DNA from: Cronobacter turicensis z3032 | Lineage (GTDB): Bacteria > Pseudomonadota > Gammaproteobacteria > Enterobacterales > Enterobacteriaceae | DNA length: 64,000 nt | NCBI GenBank assembly: GCA_000027065.2 | Contig: FN543093.2 | Coordinates: forward strand, 4,320,464 to 4,384,463 | Direction: 5' to 3' | Shown: positions 25,229 through 33,921 of the stretch, piece by piece | How the letters are laid out: every line of letters begins with the position of its first letter | Position numbering within the stretch: the stretch's first letter is position 1 | Notes under the pieces: model-generated | Database searches by the model: none | Seen by the model: the letters and a program-made list of their open reading frames with translations, nothing else | Told to the model about the DNA's origin: nothing | Made by a program: the position numbers and the translations under genes

Positions 25229-27052
25229 TTACTCTTCTTTCGCACCGCGCATGGCACGCTTACGATCGTTTTCCGTCAGGTGACGTTTACGGATACGCAC
25301 AGACAGCGGAGTCACTTCAACCAGTTCATCGTCATCGATGAATTCCAGCGCCTGCTCCAGCGTCATTTTGATCGGCGGAACCAGAACCGTCGCTTCGTCC
25401 GTACCGGACGCGCGCATGTTGGTCAGTTTCTTACCGGTCAGGCAGTTTACCGTCAGGTCGTTAGAACGGCTGTGAATACCGATGATCTGGCCTTCATAGA
25501 CTTCAGCACCGTGACCCAGGAACAGCTTGCCGCGATCCTGCAGACCGAACAGCGCGAACGCTACCGCTTTACCCTGACCGTTGGAGATCAGTACGCCGTT
25601 GTTACGCTGGCCCACTTCGCCCGGACGGATATCGTCGTAGTGGCTGAAGGTGGAGTACAGCAGACCAGTACCGGAGGTCATGGTCATGAACTCAGAACGG
25701 AAGCCGATCAGGCCACGGCTTGGGATCACGTAGTCGAGACGTACGCGGCCTTTGCCGTCCGGATTCATGTTTTTCAGGTCGCCTTTACGCTCGCCCAGCG
25801 CCTGCATCACAGAACCCTGGTGCTGTTCTTCAACGTCCAGCGTCACGTTCTCGAACGGCTCTTGTTTACGGCCGTCGATTTCACGGAAGATAACTTTCGG
25901 ACGGGAAACCGCCAGTTCGAAACCTTCACGACGCATGTTCTCGATAAGAACAGACAGGTGCAGTTCGCCACGACCCGACACGCGGAACGCGTCAGCATCT
26001 TCGGTCTCTTCAACGCGCAGCGCCACGTTGTGCACCAGCTCTTTGTTCAGACGGTCAAGGATCTGACGAGAGGTAACGTATTTACCTTCTTTACCGCAGA
26101 ACGGAGAGGTGTTGACGTTGAAGTACATAGAAACGGTCGGTTCATCAACGGACAGCGCCGGCAGCGCTTCGACATTCTGCGGATCGCAGATGGTGTCGGA
26201 GATGTTCAGCTCGCCAAGACCGGTAATCGCGATGATATCGCCAGCTTCCGCCAGATCGGTATCGATACGCTCCAGACCCAGGTGGCCCAGCACTTTACCG
26301 ACTTTACCGTTACGGGTTTTGCCTTCGCTATCAATGATAGTGACCTGCTGGTTCGGCTTCACTTTACCGCGTTTGATGCGGCCGATGCCAATGACGCCAA
26401 CGTAGTTGTTGTAGTCCAGCTGGGAGATCTGCATCTGCAGCGGGCCGTCGAGATCGACGTCCGGTGCCGGTACATGGTCAACAATCGCCTGATACAACGG
26501 GGTCATGTCTTCAGCCATGTCGCTGTGGTCCAGACCTGCGATACCGTTCAGCGCGGATGCGTAAACGATAGGGAAGTCCAGCTGTTCGTCGGTCGCGTCG
26601 AGGTTAACGAACAGGTCAAAGACCTGATCCACAACCCAGTCAGGACGCGCGCCCGGACGGTCAACCTTGTTGATAACCACGATAGGTTTCAGGCCATGGG
26701 CAAATGCTTTCTTGGTCACGAAGCGCGTTTGCGGCATGGGGCCGTCAAATGCGTCAACCACCAGCAGCACGGAATCAACCATGGACATTACACGTTCAAC
26801 TTCACCACCGAAGTCGGCGTGCCCTGGGGTATCAACGATATTGATACGGTAATCATTCCATTTGATCGCGGTGTTTTTCGCGAGGATGGTAATCCCACGC
26901 TCTTTCTCCAAATCGTTGGAGTCCATCACGCGCTCTTGAGTTTCAGCACGTTCGTCGAACGTACCGGATTGCTGCAGCAGCTTGTCAACCAGGGTCGTTT
27001 TACCATGGTCAACGTGCGCAATGATGGCGATGTTACGCAATTTTTCGATCAC
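25229..27052 (-). CDS. typA: Ribosome-binding GTPase TypA/BipA
   Basis: A 607-residue translational GTPase of the EF-G/LepA family that binds the 70S ribosome and assists 50S assembly and growth under stress or cold. The G domain begins IAIIAHVDHGKTTLVDKLL (G1), with RGITILAKNT (G2), VDTPGHADFGGE (G3) and VINKVDRPGA (G4). Beta-barrel domain II, EF-G-like domains III and V, and the TypA-specific C-terminal domain follow. Length matches the family. It is divergent from glnA across a 378-base control region, as in E. coli. Confidence 0.97.
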   Translation of the reverse strand: MIEKLRNIAIIAHVDHGKTTLVDKLLQQSGTFDERAETQERVMDSNDLEKERGITILAKNTAIKWNDYRINIVDTPGHADFGGEVERVMSMVDSVLLVVDAFDGPMPQTRFVTKKAFAHGLKPIVVINKVDRPGARPDWVVDQVFDLFVNLDATDEQLDFPIVYASALNGIAGLDHSDMAEDMTPLYQAIVDHVPAPDVDLDGPLQMQISQLDYNNYVGVIGIGRIKRGKVKPNQQVTIIDSEGKTRNGKVGKVLGHLGLERIDTDLAEAGDIIAITGLGELNISDTICDPQNVEALPALSVDEPTVSMYFNVNTSPFCGKEGKYVTSRQILDRLNKELVHNVALRVEETEDADAFRVSGRGELHLSVLIENMRREGFELAVSRPKVIFREIDGRKQEPFENVTLDVEEQHQGSVMQALGERKGDLKNMNPDGKGRVRLDYVIPSRGLIGFRSEFMTMTSGTGLLYSTFSHYDDIRPGEVGQRNNGVLISNGQGKAVAFALFGLQDRGKLFLGHGAEVYEGQIIGIHSRSNDLTVNCLTGKKLTNMRASGTDEATVLVPPIKMTLEQALEFIDDDELVEVTPLSVRIRKRHLTENDRKRAMRGAKEE

Positions 27053-27203
27053 AACTTTGCCTCAGGCATTAGAAATAGCGCGTTATTGTACACGTATTAA
27101 TCGAAGGACTAAACAGGATCACAATCATCTGACGCAAACAAGTGTTGTCGCCAGGCTTTGTGATCCTTTTCACGCAGCGGTAAAAGGGCTATTAAACGTA
27201 AAT

Positions 27204-27252
27204 TGCACCAACACAGTGCTTGTTTTTTACACACAGGCACTATATTGGTGCA
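27204..27252 (+). promoter_or_regulatory. Two strong NtrC enhancer sites of glnA
   Basis: TGCACCAACACAGTGCT (27204-27220) and GGCACTATATTGGTGCA (27236-27252) match the two high-affinity NtrC sites of the E. coli glnA enhancer. Their centres are 32 bases apart, about three helical turns. A weaker pair of half-sites (TGGTGCAG and TTTGCACTA) follows at 27265-27284 and probably acts as the governor-type low-affinity sites. Confidence 0.88.
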
Positions 27253-27325
27253 ATCTCTCCATCGTGGTGCAGCCCTTTTGCACTATGACACGCATCATAG
27301 CGCCTTTTTGGGGGAATTTGAAAGT

Positions 27326-27341
27326 TGGCACAGATTTCGCT
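27326..27341 (+). promoter_or_regulatory. Sigma-54 promoter glnAp2
   Basis: TGGCAC followed after five bases by TCGCT has the -24 GG and -12 GC of a sigma-54 promoter and is essentially the E. coli glnAp2 sequence. It lies about 75 bases downstream of the strong NtrC sites and about 90 bases before glnA. Confidence 0.9.
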
Positions 27342-27430
27342 TTAAAGAATTCAGGGCGGCAACGCCAATTTTAATAAGTACTGAAGACCTCGTTACCACG
27401 ACGACAATGACAAATCCGGGAGAGTTAAGT

Positions 27431-28840
27431 ATGTCCGCTGAACACGTTCTGACGATGCTGAATGAACATGAAGTGAAGTTTGTGGATCTGCGCTTCACTG
27501 ATACTAAAGGTAAAGAACAGCACGTCACCATCCCAGCCCACCAGGTAAACGCCGACTTCTTCGAAGAAGGTAAAATGTTCGATGGTTCCTCCATCGGTGG
27601 CTGGAAAGGCATCAATGAGTCTGACATGGTGCTGATGCCGGACGCCTCCACCGCTGTCATTGACCCGTTCTACGAAGAACCGACCCTGATTATTCGTTGC
27701 GATATCCTCGAGCCGGGCACCATGCAGGGCTACGATCGCGACCCGCGTTCTATCGCCAAGCGCGCGGAAGAGTACCTGCGCTCTACCGGCATCGCGGACA
27801 CCGTTCTGTTCGGGCCGGAACCTGAGTTCTTCCTGTTTGACGACATCCGCTTCGGCAGCTCCATCTCCGGCTCTCATGTCGCTATCGACGACATCGAAGG
27901 CGCGTGGAACTCCTCCACCAAATACGAAGGCGGCAACAAAGGCCACCGTCCGGGCGTGAAAGGCGGTTACTTCCCGGTTCCGCCGGTAGATTCCGCGCAG
28001 GATCTGCGTTCCACCATGTGTCTGGTGATGGAAGAGATGGGCCTGGTCGTTGAAGCGCACCACCACGAAGTGGCCACCGCTGGTCAGAACGAAGTGGCGA
28101 CCCGCTTCAACACCATGACCAAGAAAGCGGACGAAATTCAGATCTACAAATATGTCGTGCATAACGTCGCGCACCGCTTCGGCAAAACCGCGACCTTTAT
28201 GCCGAAACCGATGTTCGGCGATAACGGCTCCGGTATGCACTGCCACATGTCGCTGTCAAAAAACGGCACCAACCTGTTCTCTGGCGACAAATACGCTGGT
28301 CTCTCTGAGCAGGCGCTGTACTACATCGGCGGCGTAATCAAACACGCTAAAGCGATTAACGCCCTGTCTAACCCGACCACCAACTCTTACAAGCGTCTGG
28401 TCCCGGGCTACGAAGCGCCGGTGATGCTGGCTTACTCCGCGCGTAACCGCTCTGCGTCTATCCGTATCCCGGTCGTGGCGTCTCCGAAAGCGCGTCGTAT
28501 CGAAGTGCGCTTCCCGGACCCGGCCGCTAACCCGTACCTGTGCTTCGCTGCCCTGCTGATGGCTGGTCTTGACGGCATCAAGAACAAGATCCACCCGGGC
28601 GAAGCGATGGATAAAAACCTGTATGACCTGCCGCCGGAAGAAGCCAAAGAGATCCCGCAGGTTGCCGGCTCTCTGGAAGAAGCCCTCCATGCGCTGGATC
28701 AGGACCGCGAGTTCCTGACCGCAGGCGGCGTGTTCACCGACGATGCGATTGATGCTTACATCGCGCTGCGTATCGAAGAGAACGACCGCGTTCGCATGAC
28801 GCCGCACCCGGTAGAGTTCGAACTCTACTACAGCGTGTAA
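27431..28840 (+). CDS. glnA: Glutamine synthetase type I
   Basis: A 469-residue cytoplasmic enzyme that makes glutamine from glutamate, ammonia and ATP as a dodecamer; the central enzyme of nitrogen assimilation. Motifs: FDGSSIGGWK near the N-terminus, the ATP-binding KPMFGDNGSGMHCHMS block, and the adenylylation Tyr in KNLYDLPPEEAK, so it is the covalently regulated GSI-beta type. I chose the start at 27431 (MSAEHVLTML), after GGGAGAGTT; the frame is open further upstream through the promoter region. Transcription is expected from sigma-54/NtrC, with glnL and glnG downstream. Confidence 0.98.
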   Translation: MSAEHVLTMLNEHEVKFVDLRFTDTKGKEQHVTIPAHQVNADFFEEGKMFDGSSIGGWKGINESDMVLMPDASTAVIDPFYEEPTLIIRCDILEPGTMQGYDRDPRSIAKRAEEYLRSTGIADTVLFGPEPEFFLFDDIRFGSSISGSHVAIDDIEGAWNSSTKYEGGNKGHRPGVKGGYFPVPPVDSAQDLRSTMCLVMEEMGLVVEAHHHEVATAGQNEVATRFNTMTKKADEIQIYKYVVHNVAHRFGKTATFMPKPMFGDNGSGMHCHMSLSKNGTNLFSGDKYAGLSEQALYYIGGVIKHAKAINALSNPTTNSYKRLVPGYEAPVMLAYSARNRSASIRIPVVASPKARRIEVRFPDPAANPYLCFAALLMAGLDGIKNKIHPGEAMDKNLYDLPPEEAKEIPQVAGSLEEALHALDQDREFLTAGGVFTDDAIDAYIALRIEENDRVRMTPHPVEFELYYSV

Positions 28841-28952
28841 TAATTTTTTGATGTTGATAGCCAGCGGATTTCAGGTTGTCGCCACTGCGTGAAATCCGCG
28901 AATGTTTTTTGTTGCCGTGGAAACTTTAGCCCATCTTCGGATGGGCTTTTTT
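28841..28952 (+). ncRNA. glnZ: glnA 3' untranslated region, probable GlnZ-type sRNA
   Basis: In E. coli and Salmonella the 3' end of glnA mRNA is processed to the sRNA GlnZ, which adjusts carbon metabolism to nitrogen supply. Here the 112 bases after the glnA stop contain a stem GCGGATTTCA / TGAAATCCGC (about 28864-28898) and end at a classic terminator with T6, the layout required of an Hfq-binding 3'-UTR sRNA. Identity is by position and architecture; exact ends and targets were not compared. Confidence 0.5.
28928..28952 (+). terminator. glnA terminator
   Basis: AGCCCATC / GATGGGCT stem with a tight TTCG loop and a run of six T. It separates glnA from the weaker glnL promoter, and read-through can supply glnLG during nitrogen limitation. 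Confidence 0.9.
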
Positions 28953-29002
28953 CACCACCCGATACCGGTTTTAACGCCCTTTTTAGCGTTAAAACGCTAT
29001 AA

Positions 29003-29019
29003 TGCACTAAAATGGTGCA
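29003..29019 (+). promoter_or_regulatory. NtrC site at the glnL promoter
   Basis: TGCACTAAAATGGTGCA is a near-perfect NtrC dyad 20 bases before the glnL start. As in E. coli, it should repress the sigma-70 glnL promoter, whose -10 (TATAAT, overlapping ACGCTATAATGC at 28998-29003) adjoins it. Confidence 0.87.
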
Positions 29020-29038
29020 AACCCTGGGGGACTGCTGA

Positions 29039-30088
29039 ATGGCAACAGGCACGCTGCCCGATGCTGGGCAGATCCTTAACGCATTAATCAATAGCATTTT
29101 ACTGGTCGACGACGAACTGGCGGTGCATTACGCCAACCCGGCGGCGCAGCAGCTGCTCGCGCAAAGCTCACGTAAGCTTTATGGCACGCCCTTACCGGAG
29201 CTGCTGAGTTATTTTTCTCTGAATATCAGCCTGATGCAGGAGAGCCTGAACGCAGGGCAGGGATTTACCGATAACGAAGTGACGCTGGTGATCGACGGTC
29301 GTTCACACATTCTTTCCCTGACGGCGCAACGTCTGCCGGACGGCCTGATCCTGCTGGAGATGGCCCCGATGGATAATCAGCGGCGTCTCAGCCAGGAACA
29401 GCTCCAGCATGCCCAGCAAGTCGCCGCGCGCGACCTGGTACGCGGCCTGGCGCATGAAATCAAAAATCCGCTCGGCGGCCTGCGAGGCGCAGCGCAACTG
29501 CTAAGCCGCGCCCTGCCCGATCCGTCGCTGACGGAATACACCAAAGTCATTATCGAACAGGCCGACCGCCTGCGTAATCTGGTAGACCGTCTGTTAGGGC
29601 CGCAGCAGCCGGGCATGCACGTGACCGAAAGCATCCATAAAGTGGCCGAGCGGGTCGTGAAGCTGGTCTCTATGGAGCTGCCGGAAAACGTCACCCTGGT
29701 ACGCGACTACGATCCGAGCCTGCCGGAATTTACCCATGACCCGGACCAGATAGAGCAGGTCTTACTGAATATCGTGCGTAACGCGCTCCAGGCGCTGGGC
29801 GAAAGCGGCGGCGAAATCACGCTGCGCACCCGCACCGCGTTTCAGTTGACGTTGCACGGCGTGCGCTACCGTCTGGCGGCCCGCATCGACGTGGAAGACA
29901 ACGGGCCGGGCATCCCGGCGCATCTGCAGGATACGCTGTTTTACCCGATGGTCAGCGGCCGCGAAGGCGGCACCGGGCTGGGGCTTTCCATCGCCCGCAA
30001 CCTTATCGATCAGCATTCGGGAAAAATCGAATTTAACAGTTGGCCAGGCCATACCGAATTCTCGGTCTTCCTGCCTATTCGGAAATAG
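29039..30088 (+). CDS. glnL: Nitrogen sensor kinase/phosphatase NtrB
   Basis: A 349-residue cytoplasmic histidine kinase that phosphorylates NtrC under nitrogen limitation and dephosphorylates it when PII (GlnB) binds. An N-terminal PAS domain (about 10-110) is followed by the dimerisation H-box GLAHEIKNPLGG with His139, then the N box (NIVRNALQAL), G1 (DNGPGIP) and G2 (GTGLGLSI) ATP-binding motifs. Length equals the E. coli protein. It is followed after eight bases by glnG. Confidence 0.97.
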   Translation: MATGTLPDAGQILNALINSILLVDDELAVHYANPAAQQLLAQSSRKLYGTPLPELLSYFSLNISLMQESLNAGQGFTDNEVTLVIDGRSHILSLTAQRLPDGLILLEMAPMDNQRRLSQEQLQHAQQVAARDLVRGLAHEIKNPLGGLRGAAQLLSRALPDPSLTEYTKVIIEQADRLRNLVDRLLGPQQPGMHVTESIHKVAERVVKLVSMELPENVTLVRDYDPSLPEFTHDPDQIEQVLLNIVRNALQALGESGGEITLRTRTAFQLTLHGVRYRLAARIDVEDNGPGIPAHLQDTLFYPMVSGREGGTGLGLSIARNLIDQHSGKIEFNSWPGHTEFSVFLPIRK

Positions 30089-30096
30089 AGGTGATT

Positions 30097-31506
30097 ATGC
30101 AACGAGGGATTGTCTGGATCGTCGATGACGATAGCTCCATTCGCTGGGTGCTTGAGCGCGCGCTCACCGGAGCAGGCTTAAGCTGCACCACCTTTGAGAG
30201 CGGTAACGAGGTGCTGGACGCGCTGAGCACCAAAACCCCGGACGTACTGCTGTCAGATATTCGTATGCCGGGCATGGATGGCCTGACGCTGTTAAAACAG
30301 ATAAAACAGCGCCATCCGATGCTTCCGGTCATCATTATGACCGCGCATTCCGATCTCGACGCCGCCGTCAGCGCCTATCAACAGGGCGCGTTTGATTATC
30401 TGCCGAAACCGTTTGATATCGACGAGGCGGTGGCGCTGGTGGAACGCGCTATCAGCCACTATCAGGAACAGCAGCAGCCGCGCAGCGCGCAGGTTTTCGG
30501 CCCTACCACCGATATCATCGGCGAAGCGCCGGCGATGCAGGATGTGTTTCGCATTATCGGGCGTCTCTCCCGCTCCTCTATCAGCGTGCTGATTAACGGC
30601 GAATCGGGCACCGGTAAAGAGCTGGTGGCGCATGCGCTGCACCGCCATAGCCCGCGCGTTAAAGCGCCGTTTATCGCGCTGAATATGGCGGCCATTCCCA
30701 AAGACCTTATCGAATCGGAACTGTTCGGCCACGAGAAAGGCGCGTTCACCGGCGCGAACCAGATTCGCCAGGGTCGTTTCGAACAGGCTGACGGCGGCAC
30801 GCTGTTTCTTGATGAAATCGGCGATATGCCGCTGGATGTGCAGACCCGTCTGCTGCGCGTGCTGGCCGATGGCCAGTTTTACCGCGTCGGCGGCTATGCG
30901 CCGGTGAAAGTGGATGTGCGCATTATCGCGGCGACGCACCAGAACCTGGAACTGCGCGTCCAGGAAGGGAAATTCCGCGAAGATTTATTCCACCGCCTGA
31001 ACGTGATCCGCGTGCACCTGCCGCCGCTGCGCGAGCGCCGTGAGGATATCCCGCGTCTGGCACGCCATTTCCTGCAGGTGGCGGCGCGCGAGCTGGGCGT
31101 GGAAGCCAAACTGCTGCACCCGGAGACGGAAGCCGCGCTGACCCGTCTCGCGTGGCCCGGTAACGTGCGCCAGCTGGAAAACACCTGTCGCTGGCTCACC
31201 GTCATGGCCGCAGGCCAGGAAGTGCTGATTCAGGATCTGCCCGCCGAGCTGTTTGAAACCAGCGTGCCGGACGCGCCGTCGCAGGCGCTCCCGGAGAGCT
31301 GGGCGACGCTGCTCGCGCAGTGGGCCGACAGGGCGCTGCGTTCCGGTCATCAAAACTTGCTTTCCGAAGCGCAGCCGGAGATGGAGCGTACGCTTTTAAC
31401 CACGGCGCTGCGGCACACGCAGGGGCATAAACAGGAGGCCGCGCGCCTGCTGGGCTGGGGTCGGAACACCCTGACGCGCAAGTTAAAAGAGCTGGGAATG
31501 GAGTAG
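30097..31506 (+). CDS. glnG: Nitrogen response regulator NtrC
   Basis: A 469-residue sigma-54 activator. The receiver domain (1-120) has the phosphorylated Asp54 in LLSDIRMPG. The central AAA+ domain has Walker A GESGTGKE, the sigma-54 contact loop GAFTGA and a Walker B GGTLFLDEIG. The C-terminal Fis-type helix-turn-helix (KQEAARLLGWGRNTLTRKL) binds the sites seen upstream of glnA and glnL. I chose the start at 30097 (MQRGIVWIVDDD) behind TAGAGGTG; an in-frame extension into glnL is not conserved. Confidence 0.98.
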   Translation: MQRGIVWIVDDDSSIRWVLERALTGAGLSCTTFESGNEVLDALSTKTPDVLLSDIRMPGMDGLTLLKQIKQRHPMLPVIIMTAHSDLDAAVSAYQQGAFDYLPKPFDIDEAVALVERAISHYQEQQQPRSAQVFGPTTDIIGEAPAMQDVFRIIGRLSRSSISVLINGESGTGKELVAHALHRHSPRVKAPFIALNMAAIPKDLIESELFGHEKGAFTGANQIRQGRFEQADGGTLFLDEIGDMPLDVQTRLLRVLADGQFYRVGGYAPVKVDVRIIAATHQNLELRVQEGKFREDLFHRLNVIRVHLPPLRERREDIPRLARHFLQVAARELGVEAKLLHPETEAALTRLAWPGNVRQLENTCRWLTVMAAGQEVLIQDLPAELFETSVPDAPSQALPESWATLLAQWADRALRSGHQNLLSEAQPEMERTLLTTALRHTQGHKQEAARLLGWGRNTLTRKLKELGME

Positions 31507-31561
31507 CTGGCAGCACTGTGTAAAAAAGCGCTGTCGCCTGCTAATTGCTCTAATTTTATAC

Positions 31562-31589
31562 TTTACTGTCCGCCAGGCTTGAGTATGAT
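31562..31589 (+). promoter_or_regulatory. Sigma-70-type promoter of yshB
   Basis: TTTACT (31562-31567) and TATGAT (31584-31589) are separated by 16 bases, placing a transcription start about 20 bases before the yshB start codon. Confidence 0.5.
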
Positions 31590-31616
31590 CGGGCGCGGTT
31601 ATGGGGGAGAGTTGTT

Positions 31617-31739
31617 ATGCTTGAATCACTGATCCACATCGCCACGCAAAGCGCAGAGGCGGGCGCCGCCGCGGGTCATACGCCCCAGACGGCCATTGCC
31701 GCCCTGCTGTGCGCAGCGCTGGTCACCTTCTTTAGTTAA
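31617..31739 (+). CDS. yshB: Small membrane protein YshB
   Basis: A 40-residue protein starting MLESLIHIATQ and ending ALLCAALVTFFS. It corresponds to YshB of E. coli (36 residues) and Salmonella in position (after glnG) and in the conserved HTPQTA-AALLCAA core; a C-terminal hydrophobic run can span the inner membrane. In Salmonella it has been linked to intracellular survival, but its mechanism is unclear. GGGGGAGAG precedes the start by the right distance. The three or four extra residues lie in the Ala/Gly stretch at 14-18. Confidence 0.9.
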   Translation: MLESLIHIATQSAEAGAAAGHTPQTAIAALLCAALVTFFS

Positions 31740-31769
31740 AAAAAGCGGGCGTTATGCCCGCTTTTTTTA
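31738..31769. terminator. Bidirectional terminator yshB / hemN
   Basis: AGCGGGC / GCCCGCT stem with loop GTTAT is flanked by A-rich sequence on the left and seven T on the right. It serves yshB on the plus strand and hemN on the minus strand; its right edge overlaps the last codon of hemN. Confidence 0.88.
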
Positions 31770-33140
31770 TATCACGCGTGAGAACTGTTGCAGCCGCGCT
31801 TTGCGGCGCAGATAAACGTCAAAGCACATGCAGACGTTGCGGATAAGCAGCCGCCCTTTCGCCGTCACGGTAATTCCCCGTTCGTTCACGTCCACCAGCC
31901 CGTCTTTCGCCAGCGGGGCCAGTAGTTGCAGATCCTCGGCAAAATAGTCAGCGAAACGGAGCGACCACGCTTTTTCTATCTCAGCGAAATCGAGCCGGAA
32001 ATTGCAGATCAGCGCCTTGATGACATCGCGGCGGATGCAGTCGTCGCGCGTCAGCTCAAGCCCGCGCCACAGGGCGTTGCCCTGCTCATCCACCGCCTGA
32101 TAGTAGCGCTTCAGCTCTTTCTGGTTCTGCGCGTAACCGTCGCCGATCATACTAATCGCCGATACGCCTAAACCGAGCAGATCGGTGTCGCCCTGCGTGG
32201 TGTAGCCCTGGAAGTTACGATGCAGTACACCCTCGCGCTGGGCAATGGCCAGTTCGTCATTCGGCTTCGCAAAATGATCCATCCCGATGAACTGATAACC
32301 CGCGTGGGTCAGCGACTGGATGGTCTGCTGAAGGATATCGAGCTTCTGCTGCGCCGACGGCAGATCCGCCTCTTTGATTTTGCGCTGCGCGGCGAACAGC
32401 GTCGGCAGGTGCGCATAGTTAAAAACGCTCAGGCGGTCCGGGTTAAGCTCCGCCACGCGTTGCAGCGTAAAGGCGAAGCTTTCCGGCGTCTGCTTCGGCA
32501 GACCGTAGATTAAATCGATATTGGCCGAGGTGAAGCCCACTTCCCGCGCGCGTTTGATAAGCGCAAAGATGAAGTCTTCATCCTGCTCGCGGTTCACGAG
32601 GCGCTGCACCTCTTTATTGAAATCCTGGACGCCCATGCTGAGACGGCGGAAGCCTTCGGCGTGCAGGTGATCCAGCACATCGAGTTCGATTTCGCGCGGG
32701 TCGACTTCAATGGAGATTTCCGCGTCGTCGTTGAACTCGAAATTCGCACGCAGCAAACCCATCAGGCGGCTGATTTGCGCTTTGCTGAGGTAGGTCGGCG
32801 TACCGCCGCCCCAGTGCAGCTGGCTGACGTGACGCCCGGCAAACAGCGGCGCGCGATGAATAATTTCCTGCTCCAGCACGTCGAGGTACTGGTCGGCTTT
32901 ATGCTGCTGACGGGTGACGATTTTATTGCAGCCGCAGAAGTAACAGAGCTTGTGGCAGAAAGGGATGTGAACGTAGAGCGAAAGCGGCCTGTCGGGATAA
33001 CGCGCGACCGCGCGTGCGAAATCGGCTTCGCCAAACGCTTCAGAAAACTCAAGAGCCGTGGGATACGAGGTATAGCGCGGCCCGGAATAGTTATATTTCT
33101 GGATGAGGGCCAGATCCCAGTCGATTACCTGCTCAGACAT
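31767..33140 (-). CDS. hemN: Oxygen-independent coproporphyrinogen III oxidase
   Basis: A 457-residue radical-SAM enzyme that converts coproporphyrinogen III to protoporphyrinogen IX in anaerobic haem synthesis. The iron-sulfur ligands are Cys62, Cys66 and Cys69 (PFCHKLCYFCGC), and the SAM region HWGGGTPTYL follows. The C-terminal HemN domain is complete, and the length equals that of E. coli. I chose the start at 33140 (MSEQVIDWDLAL) from homology and the GGAAGGAGT ribosome site; the longer frame upstream is the small gene's region read in another phase. Confidence 0.97.
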   Translation of the reverse strand: MSEQVIDWDLALIQKYNYSGPRYTSYPTALEFSEAFGEADFARAVARYPDRPLSLYVHIPFCHKLCYFCGCNKIVTRQQHKADQYLDVLEQEIIHRAPLFAGRHVSQLHWGGGTPTYLSKAQISRLMGLLRANFEFNDDAEISIEVDPREIELDVLDHLHAEGFRRLSMGVQDFNKEVQRLVNREQDEDFIFALIKRAREVGFTSANIDLIYGLPKQTPESFAFTLQRVAELNPDRLSVFNYAHLPTLFAAQRKIKEADLPSAQQKLDILQQTIQSLTHAGYQFIGMDHFAKPNDELAIAQREGVLHRNFQGYTTQGDTDLLGLGVSAISMIGDGYAQNQKELKRYYQAVDEQGNALWRGLELTRDDCIRRDVIKALICNFRLDFAEIEKAWSLRFADYFAEDLQLLAPLAKDGLVDVNERGITVTAKGRLLIRNVCMCFDVYLRRKARLQQFSRVI

Positions 33141-33142
33141 GC

Positions 33143-33316
33143 TTACTCCTTCCGACGGTTTCGCCGACGCGTTCGGCGAACTGGCCCACCCGGATGGCGG
33201 GTGACAAGCCGGCTGCGCAGCCACTTCTGGCGCTGCGACAGCCGGTGTAGTTTAACGAATAACCACACCAGATAACATACTATCGGAAGGAGTATAAGCA
33301 GGACGGTCGGCCCCAT
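33143..33316 (-). CDS. Unrecognised 57-residue single-span protein between yihI and hemN
   Basis: A short frame starting MGPTVLLILLPIVCYLVW. Residues 4-21 form one hydrophobic segment, and the remainder is very basic (KLHRLSQRQKWLRSRL, ending RRTRRRNRRKE), so the tail should lie in the cytoplasm. It begins eight bases after the yihI stop. Its last codons contain the AAGGAG ribosome site of hemN and its stop lies two bases before the hemN start, a layout typical of coupled genes. Its own ribosome site is weak. I recall that in other gammaproteobacteria (Vibrio) a DUF2489 membrane protein sits between yihI and hemN, so this may be a shortened relative; unproven. Confidence 0.45.
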   Translation of the reverse strand: MGPTVLLILLPIVCYLVWLFVKLHRLSQRQKWLRSRLVTRHPGGPVRRTRRRNRRKE

Positions 33317-33324
33317 CGGAAGGG

Positions 33325-33855
33325 TTAGTTTCCGCCCTTGAGCAGGCGCATCATATCTTCCTGCTGTTCTTCTTCTTCGTCTTCATCATCGTCATAAGAA
33401 AGACCGAGCTGCTGCATCAGTTCGTCAATACGATCGAGACGGGAATCGACCCACGCCTGATCTTCAGCACTCAGGGTTTCCCCTTCTTCAAGGCGCTCCA
33501 GCAGCGCGTCCAGGCGCTCGTCGTTCTCCAGCATGTCCAGCTCTTCCTGCGGTGACAACATAGGTTTCTCACTTTTAGGTTGTGGTTGGTGCTTCTGAGG
33601 TCGGGTGTCCTGAGCGTCGCTCACCCCAAGCGGAATCGGTTTTTTACTGCCGATGCGCGGATCTTTCTGCTTAGACTGGCCGGAGGATTTTCCGGACGCG
33701 TCGGCACCTGTCGCGCGGCTGCCCGGCGCAAGGCCGCGGTGTTTTTTATCGCGCTTACGATCGCGGGCTTCCTGATTTAATTCTTCACGCGTTTTACGGC
33801 GAGCTTTAGCTTTGGCGGGGCCTTTGCCACGCACAGAGGATAAGGGTTGCTTCAT
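33325..33855 (-). CDS. yihI: Der GTPase-activating protein YihI
   Basis: A 176-residue protein that stimulates the ribosome-assembly GTPase Der and modulates 50S maturation. The first 90 residues are strongly basic and low in complexity (KGPAKAKARRKTREELNQEA). The C-terminal half is acidic and helical (QEELDMLENDERLDALLERL) and ends with an Asp/Glu run (DDDEDEEEEQQED). This basic-then-acidic layout is diagnostic. It is a few residues longer than E. coli YihI (169) and is followed by the small frame and hemN on the same strand. Confidence 0.94.
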   Translation of the reverse strand: MKQPLSSVRGKGPAKAKARRKTREELNQEARDRKRDKKHRGLAPGSRATGADASGKSSGQSKQKDPRIGSKKPIPLGVSDAQDTRPQKHQPQPKSEKPMLSPQEELDMLENDERLDALLERLEEGETLSAEDQAWVDSRLDRIDELMQQLGLSYDDDEDEEEEQQEDMMRLLKGGN

Positions 33856-33921
33856 AATTTTTCGTCTTAGGCCGTTTTAAACAGTATAGAATTGCGGCGG
33901 AATCTAGCAGAAAGCAAGTAA

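Noticed and set aside
25280..27100. 606-codon open frame on the plus strand opposite typA
   Set aside because: It mirrors typA almost exactly, has no ribosome site or recognisable domain, and arises from the biased codons of the minus-strand gene.
27425..28246. 273-codon frame opposite glnA
   Set aside because: Antisense shadow of a highly expressed gene; no family features.
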